Positions 48,658 to 58,059 of a stretch of 64,000 nucleotides of DNA are shown here, one piece after another. The stretch's first letter is position 1. Every line of letters begins with the position of its first letter. Source of the stretch: Actinomycetospora sp. TBRC 11914. Lineage in GTDB: Bacteria; Actinomycetota; Actinomycetes; Mycobacteriales; Pseudonocardiaceae. Both the position numbers and the translations under genes were made by a program. The notes under the pieces were generated by a model. The model saw nothing but the letters and a program-made list of their open reading frames with translations, was not told the origin of the DNA and made no database searches. The stretch is from assembly GCF_012933465.1 (NCBI RefSeq), contig NZ_JABBND010000003.1, positions 124,001 through 188,000 of the forward strand, written 5' to 3'.

Positions 48658-49296
48658 TCAGGTGGTCGCGGCCCGCCGGAGGCGTACGGCCTGCGCCACG
48701 TAGTCCAGGCCCGACACCACCGTGACCACCACCGCGAGCAGGAAGAGCGTCGCCACGACGGGCTGGGCCACCGCGGGCAGCGGCATGATCGCGAGCCCGA
48801 GCGCCAGCGTCTGGAGCACCGTCTTGAGCTTGCCGCCGCGGCTGGCGGGGATCACACCGTGGCGCAGCACCCAGAACCGCATGGCGGTGATCCCCAGCTC
48901 GCGGACGGCGATGACGATCGTGACCCACCACGCGAGCTGGCCGAGGACCGACAGGCCCACCAGCGCGGCACCGACGAGGGCCTTGTCGGCGATGGGGTCG
49001 GCGATCTTGCCGAAGTCGGTGACGAGGCCCCAGCGGCGGGCGAACTCGCCGTCGAAGCTGTCGGTCAGCGACGCGACCGCGAACACCACGAACGCGACCC
49101 ACCGCCAGTACGGGACGTGCCCGCCGTCGACGAAGAGCACGCCGAGGAACACCGGCACGAGCACCAGCCGCGCCACGGTGAGCGCGTTGGCGATGTTGAC
49201 CAGCGGCACCGGCGGCCGGGCCGCCACCGCGCCGGCGTCCGGGGCCGCGCTGCCGTCCGCGGACGACGGGGCGGGCGACCCCGGCGGCTGCGTCAT
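48658..49296 (-). CDS. pgsA: CDP-alcohol phosphatidyltransferase (PgsA-type)
   Basis: Joins a CDP-diacylglycerol phosphatidyl group to an alcohol, probably glycerol-3-phosphate, at the inner membrane. The 212-residue protein has about six helices and the full CDP-OH signature D-x2-DG-x2-AR-x8-G-x3-D-x3-D in [20 protein letters not shown] followed by ADPIAD. It corresponds by position to pgsA3 (Rv2746c) of M. tuberculosis. It overlaps the rimO stop by ATGA. Confidence 0.93.
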   Translation of the reverse strand: MTQPPGSPAPSSADGSAAPDAGAVAARPPVPLVNIANALTVARLVLVPVFLGVLFVDGGHVPYWRWVAFVVFAVASLTDSFDGEFARRWGLVTDFGKIADPIADKALVGAALVGLSVLGQLAWWVTIVIAVRELGITAMRFWVLRHGVIPASRGGKLKTVLQTLALGLAIMPLPAVAQPVVATLFLLAVVVTVVSGLDYVAQAVRLRRAATT

Positions 49297-51008
49297 CGCG
49301 CGCCGGCCACGGCGGGCTCGGCGGGCGAGCCGGTGGGCGTGCCGGGGTGGAGGACCTCGAGGGCCTCGACGACGAGGTCGACGCCGTCCGAGCCGGTGAC
49401 GCGGGCCCGGACCAGCGCGCCCCGGTGCAGCCCGGCCAGCAGCTCGTCGTCCCCGGTGAGCAGGCACTCGCCGTCGACGTCGGGGCCCTGGTGGGCGGCC
49501 CGCCCGATCCAGACGAGGTCGCCGGGCTCGGTGTCGTCGACCTCGACGGCCTCGTCGTCGGAACCGTCGGAACCGTCGGAACCGTCGGAACCGTCGTCCA
49601 GATCGGTCATCTCCGGGACGTCGTCCTCGGTCAGGCCGAGCTCGGCGAGGTCGAGGTCGTCGACCTCCTCGAGGTCCGGGTACTCCCGCGCCGCCGTCTC
49701 CGAGAGCTCCTGGCGCTCGAGCAGCACCTCCACCTCGGTCCCGACCCGCCGGGCCGCCCGGTCCGCCGTCAGCACCTCCACCAGCGAGGTGATCCGCTCG
49801 ACGCGGGCCGCGACCTCGGCCGGGTCGATCTTGTCCGCCAGGTCGGCGGCCTCCGTGCCGTCCTCGTCGGAGTAACCGAACACCCCGACGGCGTCGAGCT
49901 CCGCCTCGGCGAGGAAGGCCTCGAGCTCGGCGAGGTCGTCCTCGGTCTCCCCGGGGAACCCGGCGATGACGTTGGACCGGATCCCGGCCTCGGGCGCCAG
50001 CGCGCGGATCTCGGCGCACAGCGACAGGAAGCTCTCCCGCGAGCCGAACCGGCGCATCCGCCGCAGCAGCGGGCCGGAGGCGTGCTGGAAGGACAGGTCG
50101 AAGTAGTCGGCGACGCCGGGCGTGCGCGCGATCGCGGCCAGCAGCGGCGGCCGGACCTCGGCCGGCTGCAGGTAGGACACCCGCACCCGCCGCAGCCCCG
50201 GCACCGTCGTCAACGACCCGAGGAGGCGCTCCAGGGCGCCGCCGGCGGCGCCGCGCGGGTCGATGTCCTTGCCGTAGGACGTGGAGTTCTCGCTGACGAG
50301 GGTGACCTCGGCGACGCCGTGGTCGGCGAGCCAGGCCGCCTCGGCGACGACGTCCTCCGGCGCGCGCGAGACGAAGGCGCCGCGGAAGGACGGGATCGCG
50401 CAGAACGCGCACCGGCGGTCGCAGCCCGAGGCGAGCTTGAGGGGCGCGACCGGGGCGTCGTCGAGCCGCTGCCGCGGGACGTCGGGCAGCCAGGCGTGCC
50501 CCGGGATCGAGCCGTCGCGGACGGCCTCGGGGCGCTTGACCGGGCTCAGCGGCAGGAGGGTGCGGCGGTCGGCGGGCTCGTGGGAGGCGAGGGGGCGGCC
50601 CGCGAGGACGTCGTCGAGACGCTCGGAGATCGACCCGTACTCGTCGAACCCGAGCACCGCGGACGCCTCGGGCAGGGCCTCGGCGAGCTCGGCGCCGTAG
50701 CGCTCGGCCATGCAGCCCACCGCGACGACCTTGGAGTCGGGCCCCCCGGCGGCCAGCACGGCGTCGACCGAGTCCTTCTTCGCCTGCTCGACGAAGGTGC
50801 AGGTGTTGACGAGCACGACGTCGGCGCTGCCGTCGTCGCCGCCCGCGACCTCCCAGCCGTCAGCGGCGAGCCGCCCGGCCAGTTCCTCGGAGTCGACGTC
50901 GTTGCGGGCACAGCCGAGCGTCACGAGCGCCACGCGGCGGTGGTCGCGCGGCGTGGTGGTCGACGTCCCGGACGAGCCCGCGCGGGAGTCCTCTTCGCGC
51001 TGCGGCAC
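49293..51008 (-). CDS. rimO: Ribosomal protein uS12 methylthiotransferase
   Basis: Radical-SAM enzyme that methylthiolates an aspartate of ribosomal protein S12. The 571-residue protein has the auxiliary-cluster cysteines Cys33, Cys70 and Cys99, the radical-SAM CDRRCAFC (196-203) and the [20 protein letters not shown] motif. The C-terminal TRAM region is interrupted by an acidic insert (about 440-495) made of Asp/Glu and four DGS units. That is about 60-100 residues more than typical RimO. GTG 51008 is leaderless: TACCCT ends 6 nt upstream. rimO and pgsA overlap. Confidence 0.95.
   Translation of the reverse strand: MPQREEDSRAGSSGTSTTTPRDHRRVALVTLGCARNDVDSEELAGRLAADGWEVAGGDDGSADVVLVNTCTFVEQAKKDSVDAVLAAGGPDSKVVAVGCMAERYGAELAEALPEASAVLGFDEYGSISERLDDVLAGRPLASHEPADRRTLLPLSPVKRPEAVRDGSIPGHAWLPDVPRQRLDDAPVAPLKLASGCDRRCAFCAIPSFRGAFVSRAPEDVVAEAAWLADHGVAEVTLVSENSTSYGKDIDPRGAAGGALERLLGSLTTVPGLRRVRVSYLQPAEVRPPLLAAIARTPGVADYFDLSFQHASGPLLRRMRRFGSRESFLSLCAEIRALAPEAGIRSNVIAGFPGETEDDLAELEAFLAEAELDAVGVFGYSDEDGTEAADLADKIDPAEVAARVERITSLVEVLTADRAARRVGTEVEVLLERQELSETAAREYPDLEEVDDLDLAELGLTEDDVPEMTDLDDGSDGSDGSDGSDDEAVEVDDTEPGDLVWIGRAAHQGPDVDGECLLTGDDELLAGLHRGALVRARVTGSDGVDLVVEALEVLHPGTPTGSPAEPAVAGAR
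49557..49594 (+). repeat. 9-bp tandem repeat in rimO
   Basis: About four copies of TCGGAACCG, encoding the DGS repeats on the minus strand. The frame is kept whatever the copy number. Confidence 0.8.
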
Positions 51009-51014
51009 CCGTCC

Positions 51015-51020
51015 AGGGTA
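51015..51020 (-). promoter_or_regulatory. -10 element of leaderless rimO promoter
   Basis: TACCCT on the minus strand, 6 nt before the GTG. Confidence 0.5.
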
Positions 51021-51089
51021 GACGCCGGGCGGGCCGCCGTCCGGACGCCGGGTGGGCGCCGCCGGGCCGCCCGCGCCGCCGCGCCCGCC

Positions 51090-51095
51090 TAGGCT
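51090..51095 (+). promoter_or_regulatory. -10 element of leaderless acetyltransferase promoter
   Basis: TAGGCT ending 8 nt before ATG 51104; divergent from the rimO promoter 75 bp away. Confidence 0.5.
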
Positions 51096-51103
51096 CGGCA
51101 CCC

Positions 51104-51667
51104 ATGTCCCCGGAGCCCGAGCCGCACGGAAGCGCCCCCCTCACCGCCGGCCCCCGGAGCACCCCCTCCGCCCCGATCCTGCTGCGCCGCGCCCGCACCG
51201 CCGACGTCCGCGGGATCAAGGCACTGGTCGACGGGTTCGCCTCGGACAACATCCTGCTGCGCAAGCCGCTGGTGACCCTCTACGAGACGGTGCAGGAGTT
51301 CCGGGTGGCGGTCCGGGGCCACGAGGTCGTGGGGTGCGGCGCGCTGCACGTGCTGTGGGAGAACCTCGGCGAGGTCCGCACGATCGCGGTGCACCCGTCG
51401 GTCCAGGGTGGTGGCGTCGGACACACCCTGGTCGACGAGCTGGTCGCGCAGGCCCGGGCACTCGGGCTCGCGAGCCTGTTCGTGCTGACCTTCGAGGTCG
51501 AGTTCTTCGTCCGGCACGGCTTCCGGGAGATCGAGGGCTCACCGGTCAGCGAGGACGTCTACCTCGAGATGATGCAGTCGGCCGACGAGGGCGTCGCGGA
51601 GTTCCTCGACCTCGCCTACGTCAAGCCGAACACCCTCGGCAACACCCGGATGCTGCTGGATCTGTAG
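51104..51667 (+). CDS. GNAT N-acetyltransferase (amino-acid N-acetyltransferase, Rv2747 ArgA-like)
   Basis: A 187-residue acetyl-CoA-dependent acyltransferase. After a 25-residue polar N-terminus comes the GNAT fold: [20 protein letters not shown], the [20 protein letters not shown] strand pair, the acetyl-CoA loop [11 protein letters not shown], and [19 protein letters not shown]. This matches the short N-acetylglutamate synthase ArgA of M. tuberculosis (Rv2747), found at the same place between rimO/pgsA and ftsK. Arginine synthesis is the likely role. Its stop codon lies inside the left arm of a long palindrome. Confidence 0.88.
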   Translation: MSPEPEPHGSAPLTAGPRSTPSAPILLRRARTADVRGIKALVDGFASDNILLRKPLVTLYETVQEFRVAVRGHEVVGCGALHVLWENLGEVRTIAVHPSVQGGGVGHTLVDELVAQARALGLASLFVLTFEVEFFVRHGFREIEGSPVSEDVYLEMMQSADEGVAEFLDLAYVKPNTLGNTRMLLDL

Positions 51668-51741
51668 GTGCGCTCCGCGCCCGTGAGCACAAAGCGTCGC
51701 TATACCGGCACTTTCTGCTCACGAGCGCGGAGCGCACCTAC
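51664..51741. repeat. Long palindrome spanning the stops of two convergent genes
   Basis: Arms of 25 bp with one mismatch (51664-51688 and 51717-51741), starting GTAGGTGCGCTCCGCGC, around a 28-nt spacer with CTATACCGGCAC. The TAG of the acetyltransferase is in the left arm and the TAG of the opposite gene in the right arm. Bidirectional termination is likely; the conserved-looking spacer suggests a mobile or dispersed element. Confidence 0.8.
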
Positions 51742-53165
51742 GCGGCCGCCGCCGGCCCCGGGGTCCCGGGCACCGGGGGCGCGGTGGCGGCCGTCGGGGC
51801 GGGGAGCGTCCCGTCGAGGGGGAGCACGACACGGACCGAGATCGCCTCGCGGCAGGAGGTGACCTCGACGGTGCCGCCGAGCAGGGCCGCCCGCTCGGCC
51901 AGCGCGGCCGGTACCCGGCCCGGCCGGGCGCCGGGCACCCGGCTGCGCCCGCAGGCGACCTCGAGCGCCACGGCGTCGACGCGGTGCTCGACGCTCACAC
52001 AGGCGGCCACCGGCCCCGGTCGCGAGGCGATCTCGGCGACGAGCTCGGCGAGCAGGCGCGCGGCGAGCAGCCCCACCTCCGGATGGCCGGAGGCGGGCAC
52101 GCCCCGCACCACCACCGACGGAGGGCGCCCGCCCTGCCGCGCCACGGGTGCGCTCCCCAGTTGCGCGGCGTGGCGGGCGCCGGCGACGAGCACGGCGACG
52201 CGGCCCTCGTCGAGCACGGCGTCCAGCTCGGGCACGCCCCGGCCCGGTTCGACGTCCACCGCGGCCAGCGTCGGCAGCACCGCGGCCACCCGGTGCCGGG
52301 CGATCCGGCGCCGGCGGGGCTCCCCGCCGTCGCGCCCGGCGAGGACCCGCAGCTCGGTGGTCAGCGTGCGGTGCAGCGGCTCGGGGAGCCCGAGGCGGCC
52401 GTCGGCGTCGCCGCGGGCCTCGCCGTCGAGCACGTGCAGCAGGGTGCGGCGCCCGGTGGCGATCGCCCGGCGGCGCCGGTGCAGCCCGAGCGCGCACGCC
52501 GCGGCGAGCACCACCCCCAGCAGCAGGCACTCCCCCGGCTCCGGGGCCGCCTCGACCGGCAGGTCGATGCTGCCGGCGACGGCCCCGGTGGTCGGCGCGG
52601 TGGTGAGGGCGAAGGGGGCCGCGAGGGCCAGCACGCCGAGCACGGCGGCGAGCACGACCGCGGACGCGGCCGGCGGCGCGTGGCGCCCGGTCAGCCCGAC
52701 CACCACGGCGAGCGCCACGACGAGCAGCGGGCCGGCGGCCACGCTCCCGGGGAGCAGCACGACGACGAGGGCGGTCAGCGAGACCGCCGCCGCGCCCAGG
52801 AGGGTCCCGACGACGAGGCCTGCCGGGCGCAGCCCGTGCCCGCGGACCGGCCGCGGCGACCCGGCCGGGACCGGCAGCCCGCCGAGGGCCGCGGCGCGGT
52901 GCACGGCGTCGAGCGCGGTCCGGGCGTGGCCCGTGACGGCCTCGCGGTCCTCGGGCTCGGCCGGGGTCTCGAGCAGCCGGTGGAGGGCGTCGACGACGAC
53001 GGCCCGCAGGTCGGTGGCGATCCGCCCGCGCTCCCGCCCGACCGCCTCGGCGGCGACGGGGTCGGCGGGCTCGGTGGGCTCGGCGATCCCGGGCTCCCGC
53101 CCGTCGACCTGGTCGGGGGTGTCGTCCGTCGTGGCGACCGCTGCCCGGACCTCGTGCTCGGCCAT
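51738..53165 (-). CDS. Membrane protein resembling a degenerate histidine kinase
   Basis: A 475-residue protein. Residues 45-57 read ERGRIATDLRAVV, the dimerisation-box pattern ER-x-RIARDLHD-x-V of NarL-partner kinases with the phospho-accepting His replaced by Arg. Five or so transmembrane helices follow (about 112-245). The C-terminal 200 residues end like a kinase ATPase domain (ALLGGTVEVTSCREAISVRV) but lack clear N, G1 and G2 boxes. It is thus probably a pseudokinase, with the dimerisation part before the membrane domain, an odd order. GGGGGAG precedes the ATG. No response regulator lies beside it; ftsK is 82 bp upstream on the same strand. Confidence 0.6.
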   Translation of the reverse strand: MAEHEVRAAVATTDDTPDQVDGREPGIAEPTEPADPVAAEAVGRERGRIATDLRAVVVDALHRLLETPAEPEDREAVTGHARTALDAVHRAAALGGLPVPAGSPRPVRGHGLRPAGLVVGTLLGAAAVSLTALVVVLLPGSVAAGPLLVVALAVVVGLTGRHAPPAASAVVLAAVLGVLALAAPFALTTAPTTGAVAGSIDLPVEAAPEPGECLLLGVVLAAACALGLHRRRRAIATGRRTLLHVLDGEARGDADGRLGLPEPLHRTLTTELRVLAGRDGGEPRRRRIARHRVAAVLPTLAAVDVEPGRGVPELDAVLDEGRVAVLVAGARHAAQLGSAPVARQGGRPPSVVVRGVPASGHPEVGLLAARLLAELVAEIASRPGPVAACVSVEHRVDAVALEVACGRSRVPGARPGRVPAALAERAALLGGTVEVTSCREAISVRVVLPLDGTLPAPTAATAPPVPGTPGPAAAA

Positions 53166-53246
53166 GTCCGCTCCCCCCGACCCGTGGGATGTGCGGCGCA
53201 GCCTCTCAGACGCCCCGGCGCACGCCGCAGGGACACGCTGACCCGA

Positions 53247-55976
53247 TCAGGCGGGTTCCTCCGGGGTCGCACCACCGGTCTCGCCGGCTCCCTCCGCGCC
53301 GCCCCCGGCGTCCCCGGCCCGGCTCGACGGCGCGGGCTCGCCCCGGATCGAGGCCATGAGGTCGGGCAGCTCCTCGGGCTTGAAGAGCACGTCGCGGGCC
53401 TTGGAGCCCTCGCTCGGGCCGACGACACCGCGGGTCTCGAGCAGGTCCATGAGCCGGCCGGCCTTCGCGAACCCGACCCGCAGCTTGCGCTGCAGCATCG
53501 AGGTGGAACCGAACTGGCTCGTCACCACCAGCTCCGCGGCCGCCAGCAGCACCTCGAGGTCGTCCCCGATGTCGGGGTCGATCTCCTTCTTCTCGGCGGC
53601 CGCCTCGGTGGTGACGCTGTCGTCGTACTCGGGCTCGGCCTGCTCCTTGCAGAACTCGACCATCCCGGAGATCTCGTCGTCGCCGACGAAGGCGCCCTGC
53701 AGCCGGTGGGTCTTGCCCGCGCCCATGGGGAGGAACAGCGCGTCGCCCATGCCGATGAGCTTCTCGGCGCCCGGCTGGTCGAGGATGACCCGCGAGTCGG
53801 TGACCGAGGACGTGGCGAACGCCAGCCGCGACGGCACGTTCGTCTTGATCAGGCCGGTGACGACGTCGACCGACGGGCGCTGGGTGGCCAGGACCAGGTG
53901 GATGCCGGCCGCCCGGGCCTTCTGCGTGATCCGGACGATGGCGTCCTCGACGTCGCGCGGCGCGGTCATCATGAGGTCGGCCAGCTCGTCGACGATCGCG
54001 AGGATGTAGGGGTACGGCCGGTAGACCCGCTCGGAGCCCAGCGGCGCGGTGATCTCCCCGTTCCGCACCTTCTCGTTGAAGACGTCGATGTGGCGCACCC
54101 GGTTGGCCTGCATGTCCGTGTAGCGCTGCTCCATCTCCTCGACCAGCCACTGCAGGGCGGTGGCGGCCTTCTTGGGCGAGGTGATGATCGGCGTGATCAG
54201 GTGCGGGATGCCCTCGTAGGGCGTCAGCTCGACCATCTTGGGGTCGATGAGGATCATCCGGACCTCGTCCGGCGTCGCCCGCGCGAGCAGCGAGACCAGC
54301 ATCGAGTTGACGAAGCTCGACTTGCCGGAGCCGGTGGAGCCCGCGACGAGCAGGTGCGGCATCTTCGCGAGGTTGGCCGTCACCATCTGGCCCTCGATGT
54401 CCTTGCCCAGCCCGATGACCATGGGGTGGGTCTCGCGGCGCGCGGTCCCGCTGGTGAGGACGTCGGCGAGCCGGACCATCTCGCGGTCGGTGTTGGGCAC
54501 CTCGATGCCGACCGCCGACTTGCCCGGGATCGGGGCGAGCAGCCGCACGTTCTCGGTGGCCGCGGCGTAGGCCAGGTTGCGGTGCAGCTGGGTGATCTTC
54601 TCGACCTTCACCCCGTGGCCGAGCTCGACCTCGTAGCGGGTGACCGTCGGGCCGCGGGTGAAGCCGGTGACCTGGGCGTCGATCTTGAACTGCTCGAGCA
54701 CGCCGGTGATCGCGTCGATCATGGCGTCGTTGGCCGCGCTGCGGGCCTTCGGCGGCTCGCCGGCCGTGAGCAGGTCCGGCGGGGGCAGGTGGTAGGCGGC
54801 GTCGGCGTCGGCGACCTCGCGGTGCGAGCTGAAGCTCGTCGCGGCCTGCGGGTCGGTCTCGGAGTCCTCGACCGGCGCGGCCGGCGGGGTCTCCGGGACC
54901 TCGGCGGCCGGGACCTTCTTCGCGCGCTTCTTCGGCGCGGGCGGGGGCGCCGGGACGTCCTCGGGCTCGGCGGGCGCGGCGTCCTCGGCCGCCGCGGCCG
55001 CGGCGTCGCGGTGGCGCGCCGGGTGCGCGGCGGCGTCGCCGGGCTCGATCTCGCCCGTCGCCGCGTCCGCCTCGTCGGCTCCGCGCCGGCGGCGGGGACG
55101 GCGCAGCGCGGTGGTCTCGGCGTCGGGGTCGGCCGCGTCGGGGTCGACGTCGTCGACCCCGCCCCACTCGTCGTCGTACTCGTCCTCGTCGAACGGCTCG
55201 CCGGTGATCAGGCAGCGCACGCGGCGCGGGACGTCGCGGACCGGGGTGCCGGTGAGCACGAGCAGGCCGAAGGCCGCGACGAGCACGAGCACCGGCATCG
55301 CCAGCCAGACCGTGACGCCGGCGGTGAGCGGGTCGGCGACCACGGCGCCGACGACGCCGCCGCCGGCCTGGCGGCCGGCCAGCGTCACGGGGGCCCCGAC
55401 GGCGAGGTGCCACACCCCGAGCACGCCGAGCGAGAGCAGCAGGGCCCCGACGACGGAGCGGGGGCGGGTCTCCGGGTCCGGGTCGGTGCGCAGCAGCAGG
55501 ACGGCGACCCCGAGCAGGATCACCGGCAGCGCGAGCGCCACGGAGCCGAGCACGGTGCGGAACGCGACCTCGATGCCCGAGCCCACCGGTCCCCCGGCGT
55601 GCACCCACAGGCCGGCCGCGGTGACGAGCGCGACGATCACCAGCGCGAGGGCGATGCCGTCGCGGCGGTGGGCGGCGTCGATGTCCCGGCCGCGCCCTAC
55701 GGTCCGCGCGAGCGAACCCAGGCCGCGGGCGGTCAGCGTCCAGGCACCCTGCAGCCCGCGGACGATCGGGCCGGGACCGCGGCGCGCGGCGGGCCGGCGG
55801 GCGGGGGTGCGACGCCCCTTCGCCGGAGCCCGCCGTCCGGCCGACCCCTTCCCGGTGCCCGCTCGGGACCGGGGTGCCGGCTGGGCCGACTCCACGGTGC
55901 GCTCCGGCGTGCGACCCCGGGTGAGGGGGCGGCTGCGCGCGGACCGCGGAGGGGACGTCTCGGTACGGCCGGGCAT
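53247..55976 (-). CDS. ftsK: DNA translocase FtsK
   Basis: Pumps chromosome termini through the division septum. The 909-residue protein has an Arg/Pro-rich cytoplasmic start (1-105), four transmembrane helices (about 107-245), an acidic Ala/Pro linker (250-400), the RecA-like motor with P-loop GSTGSGKSS (546-554) and Walker [15 protein letters not shown]. The C-terminal gamma domain ([20 protein letters not shown]) binds KOPS-like sites. The ATG is leaderless, with TACGGT ending 7 nt upstream. Confidence 0.97.
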   Translation of the reverse strand: MPGRTETSPPRSARSRPLTRGRTPERTVESAQPAPRSRAGTGKGSAGRRAPAKGRRTPARRPAARRGPGPIVRGLQGAWTLTARGLGSLARTVGRGRDIDAAHRRDGIALALVIVALVTAAGLWVHAGGPVGSGIEVAFRTVLGSVALALPVILLGVAVLLLRTDPDPETRPRSVVGALLLSLGVLGVWHLAVGAPVTLAGRQAGGGVVGAVVADPLTAGVTVWLAMPVLVLVAAFGLLVLTGTPVRDVPRRVRCLITGEPFDEDEYDDEWGGVDDVDPDAADPDAETTALRRPRRRRGADEADAATGEIEPGDAAAHPARHRDAAAAAAEDAAPAEPEDVPAPPPAPKKRAKKVPAAEVPETPPAAPVEDSETDPQAATSFSSHREVADADAAYHLPPPDLLTAGEPPKARSAANDAMIDAITGVLEQFKIDAQVTGFTRGPTVTRYEVELGHGVKVEKITQLHRNLAYAAATENVRLLAPIPGKSAVGIEVPNTDREMVRLADVLTSGTARRETHPMVIGLGKDIEGQMVTANLAKMPHLLVAGSTGSGKSSFVNSMLVSLLARATPDEVRMILIDPKMVELTPYEGIPHLITPIITSPKKAATALQWLVEEMEQRYTDMQANRVRHIDVFNEKVRNGEITAPLGSERVYRPYPYILAIVDELADLMMTAPRDVEDAIVRITQKARAAGIHLVLATQRPSVDVVTGLIKTNVPSRLAFATSSVTDSRVILDQPGAEKLIGMGDALFLPMGAGKTHRLQGAFVGDDEISGMVEFCKEQAEPEYDDSVTTEAAAEKKEIDPDIGDDLEVLLAAAELVVTSQFGSTSMLQRKLRVGFAKAGRLMDLLETRGVVGPSEGSKARDVLFKPEELPDLMASIRGEPAPSSRAGDAGGGAEGAGETGGATPEEPA

Positions 55977-55983
55977 GCCGGAC

Positions 55984-55989
55984 ACCGTA
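55984..55989 (-). promoter_or_regulatory. -10 element of leaderless ftsK promoter
   Basis: TACGGT on the minus strand, 7 nt before the ATG. Confidence 0.5.
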
Positions 55990-56109
55990 GCCGCGCCGCC
56001 CCACCCGCCCCGGGAGCCACACGCGGAGGAGACCTCCGACCCACGCCGGCGAGCGACGAGTGGACCCGCACGGTGGCTCCGGCGGCCGTGGGAGCCCACT
56101 CGGCGGGTC

Positions 56110-56880
56110 TCAGGAGCGCGTCTCGACCCGCGCCACGGCGAAGATCCGGCGGAACGGGAACCAGGTCGACCCGTCGGCGGCCTGCGGGTAGGCCTCGCGG
56201 AGCCGGGGCGCGAGGTCCGTGGTGAAGGTCGCGTACGCCTCGTCGGACAGCGCGTCCCGCACCGGACGCAAGGCGGTCCCCGAGATCCAGTGCAGCACCG
56301 GGTCCTCGCCGGTGAGCCGCTGCAGGTAGGTCGTCTCCCAGACGTCGACGGCGGCCGCGCCCGCGGCGGTGAGGTCGTCGGCGTAGTCGGCGGGCTCGGC
56401 CACCGTCGCGGCGTCGCGCAGCGGGACGCCGAACCGGTCCGCCGCGTCCCGGGCCAGCTCGTGCGAGGGGGCGGTGAAGTTGCCGGGGACCTGCATCGCG
56501 ATCCAGCCGCCGTCCGGCAGCGCCTCCACCCAGCGGCGCAGCAGGTCGCGGTGGCCCGGCACCCACTGCAGGACCGCGTTGGTGACGATCACGTCGACGT
56601 CGTCGTCCGGCACCCACGTCTCGACGTCGGCCGTGGCGGCCTCGATCCCCCGCTCCCGCGCCGCGGCGACCATCGCCGGCGAGGAGTCGAACGCGCTCAC
56701 CCGCGCCCCCGGCCAGCGCGACGACAGCAGCGTCGTGAGGTGCCCCGGGCCGCACCCGGCGTCGACCACGTGCCGCGGGTCGCGCGCCCCGACCCGGGCG
56801 AGCAGGTCGGCGAACGGGCGGGAGCGCAGGTCGTCGAAGTCGAGGTAGAGGGCGGGGTCCCACGTGGTCGTGCTCGTCAC
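56110..56880 (-). CDS. tam: Trans-aconitate 2-methyltransferase-like SAM methyltransferase
   Basis: A 256-residue class I methyltransferase. Motif I is [15 protein letters not shown] (about 40-55), motif II is [20 protein letters not shown], and [16 protein letters not shown] plus [12 protein letters not shown] match Tam, which methylates trans-aconitate to relieve aconitase inhibition. The N-terminal [20 protein letters not shown] is typical of Tam. The GTG overlaps the stop of the PAP2-like gene (GTGA) but also has its own TAGCGT 7 nt upstream, so it can be made as a leaderless message. Confidence 0.88.
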   Translation of the reverse strand: MTSTTTWDPALYLDFDDLRSRPFADLLARVGARDPRHVVDAGCGPGHLTTLLSSRWPGARVSAFDSSPAMVAAARERGIEAATADVETWVPDDDVDVIVTNAVLQWVPGHRDLLRRWVEALPDGGWIAMQVPGNFTAPSHELARDAADRFGVPLRDAATVAEPADYADDLTAAGAAAVDVWETTYLQRLTGEDPVLHWISGTALRPVRDALSDEAYATFTTDLAPRLREAYPQAADGSTWFPFRRIFAVARVETRS

Positions 56881-57458
56881 GGCAGGGACGCTACGCCCGC
56901 GATCACCAGCACCGCGCCGCTCACGAGGGCGCCGAGGACGCACCCGACGACGACCTGGGCGAGGTCGTGCGCGGTCAGCCGCAGCCGCGCCCAGCCCACC
57001 ACCGGCACCGCGAGCCAGGAGAGCGCCCACCACCCGCCGCCCAGCAGCGTCAGCACGCACGCCGCCGCGCCCACCACCGCGACGTGCAGGCTCACCTTCC
57101 ACACCAGCGTCACCGCGGTGACCACGAGCACCGTCACCAGCACGGCCACCTGCAGCGCGACGATCGCCCGCGGGGCGCCGGCGAGGGCCAGCACGGCCAG
57201 CCCGACGAGCACCGACGTCGCGGCGAGCCCCAGCGGCACCGCCCGCTGCTCGCGGCGTGAGAGGTGGTGGTCGGTGTAGCGGCCGCGCCGCACCCCGACG
57301 TCGACGATCGCCGCCGGGATCGCCACGGTGAACACCATCCCCACCAGCGACCACGCGACCCCGACCCACCCCACGGCGAGCGCCCCGACCACCGAGTAGA
57401 GCACCGCGAGCAGCAGCGTCGGGGTGAACACCCGGGAGATCAGGGTCGCGGCGCGCAC
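56877..57458 (-). CDS. PAP2-like membrane protein
   Basis: A 193-residue membrane protein with about six helices. It shows traces of PAP2 phosphatase motifs: the KVSLHVAV stretch in the place of PSGH, and RLTAHDLAQVVVGCVLG in the place of R-x5-H-x3-D with Gln for Asp. It may be a lipid phosphatase that is degenerate or divergent; substrate unknown. The GTG is leaderless, with GATACT ending 6 nt upstream. The stop overlaps the methyltransferase start. Confidence 0.72.
   Translation of the reverse strand: MRAATLISRVFTPTLLLAVLYSVVGALAVGWVGVAWSLVGMVFTVAIPAAIVDVGVRRGRYTDHHLSRREQRAVPLGLAATSVLVGLAVLALAGAPRAIVALQVAVLVTVLVVTAVTLVWKVSLHVAVVGAAACVLTLLGGGWWALSWLAVPVVGWARLRLTAHDLAQVVVGCVLGALVSGAVLVIAGVASLP
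56888..56893 (-). promoter_or_regulatory. -10 element of internal leaderless tam promoter
   Basis: TAGCGT on the minus strand, 7 nt before the GTG, inside the 3' end of the PAP2-like gene. Confidence 0.45.
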
Positions 57459-57464
57459 CGGCCC

Positions 57465-57470
57465 AGTATC
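57465..57470 (-). promoter_or_regulatory. -10 element of leaderless PAP2-like gene promoter
   Basis: GATACT on the minus strand, 6 nt before the GTG. Confidence 0.45.
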
Positions 57471-57519
57471 GCCGGTGTCGCCGGTGCCGCCGCTGTCGCC
57501 GGTGGCGCCGCCCCGCTGC

Positions 57520-57969
57520 TCACGCGGCGAGCAGACCCACCGTCACCAGCGCGAACGCCGCGACGAGCAGGGCGACCCGGCCGAGGTGCAGCCGGTCCCA
57601 CCGGCCCACCTGCGCGCGCCAGTCGGCCGGGGCGTTGCCCGCGGTCCACGTCCTCACCCGGTCGTTGATCGGCACGAGCAGCGCGATCGAGGCGACGATG
57701 GCCGCCACCAGCAGCACGGCCGCCACCACCACCGGCACGGCGGGCGCGCCGCCCCACGCCAGCACGCCCCAGACGGCGGCCAGCACGATCGCGCCCGAGT
57801 ACCAGAACGGCATCAGCCGGCCCAGCACCCGTGCCCCGTCGCTGCGGGCCGCGAGCCCGGCGTCGCCCGGCAGTCGGTCGAAGATCGGGTTGAGGAACGC
57901 GGCCACCGCGAGCTCGACCCCGACCAGCAGCCCGATCACCACGACCGTCACCACACCCAGCACACCCAT
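57520..57969 (-). CDS. DUF1772 (anthrone-oxygenase-like) membrane protein
   Basis: A 149-residue protein with four transmembrane helices. FLNPIFDRLPGD near residue 25 and the LLVPINDRVRTW and DRLHLGRVALL motifs fit the DUF1772 family, some of which oxygenate anthrones or act in redox resistance. The ATG at 57969 follows GGGAGG. It is divergent from a TetR gene; two identical-type CTAGC palindromes fill the gap, so TetR control is very likely. Confidence 0.85.
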   Translation of the reverse strand: MGVLGVVTVVVIGLLVGVELAVAAFLNPIFDRLPGDAGLAARSDGARVLGRLMPFWYSGAIVLAAVWGVLAWGGAPAVPVVVAAVLLVAAIVASIALLVPINDRVRTWTAGNAPADWRAQVGRWDRLHLGRVALLVAAFALVTVGLLAA

Positions 57970-57985
57970 CGCGCACCTCCCGTTT

Positions 57986-57998
57986 CTAGCAACGCTAG
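57986..57998. promoter_or_regulatory. TetR operator 1 (CTAGC-AAC-GCTAG)
   Basis: Perfect 13-bp palindrome, 17 bp upstream of the DUF1772 start. Confidence 0.75.
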
Positions 57999-58036
57999 TT
58001 CGAGTGCCGACGCTAGTCCGGGAGGCGCTCGCTTGT

Positions 58037-58049
58037 CTAGCACTGCTAG
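58037..58049. promoter_or_regulatory. TetR operator 2 (CTAGC-ACT-GCTAG) overlapping the tetR -10
   Basis: Perfect 13-bp palindrome with the same arms as operator 1, centred 51 bp away. Its last bases form part of the TAGGAT -10 (58047-58052), which ends 7 nt before the tetR ATG. A half site GCTAG lies between at about 58012. Confidence 0.75.
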
Positions 58050-58059
58050 GATCGGGGTC

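Noticed and set aside
51984-56225. Open frame of 1413 codons on the plus strand opposite ftsK and the pseudokinase gene
   Set aside because: Low-complexity Arg/Gly/Val/Asp composition and no motifs; it is the shadow of FtsK, which is certain.
57471-57512. TCGCCGGTG-type repeats before DUF1772
   Set aside because: Short, imperfect and GC-driven; no sign of function beyond spacer DNA.
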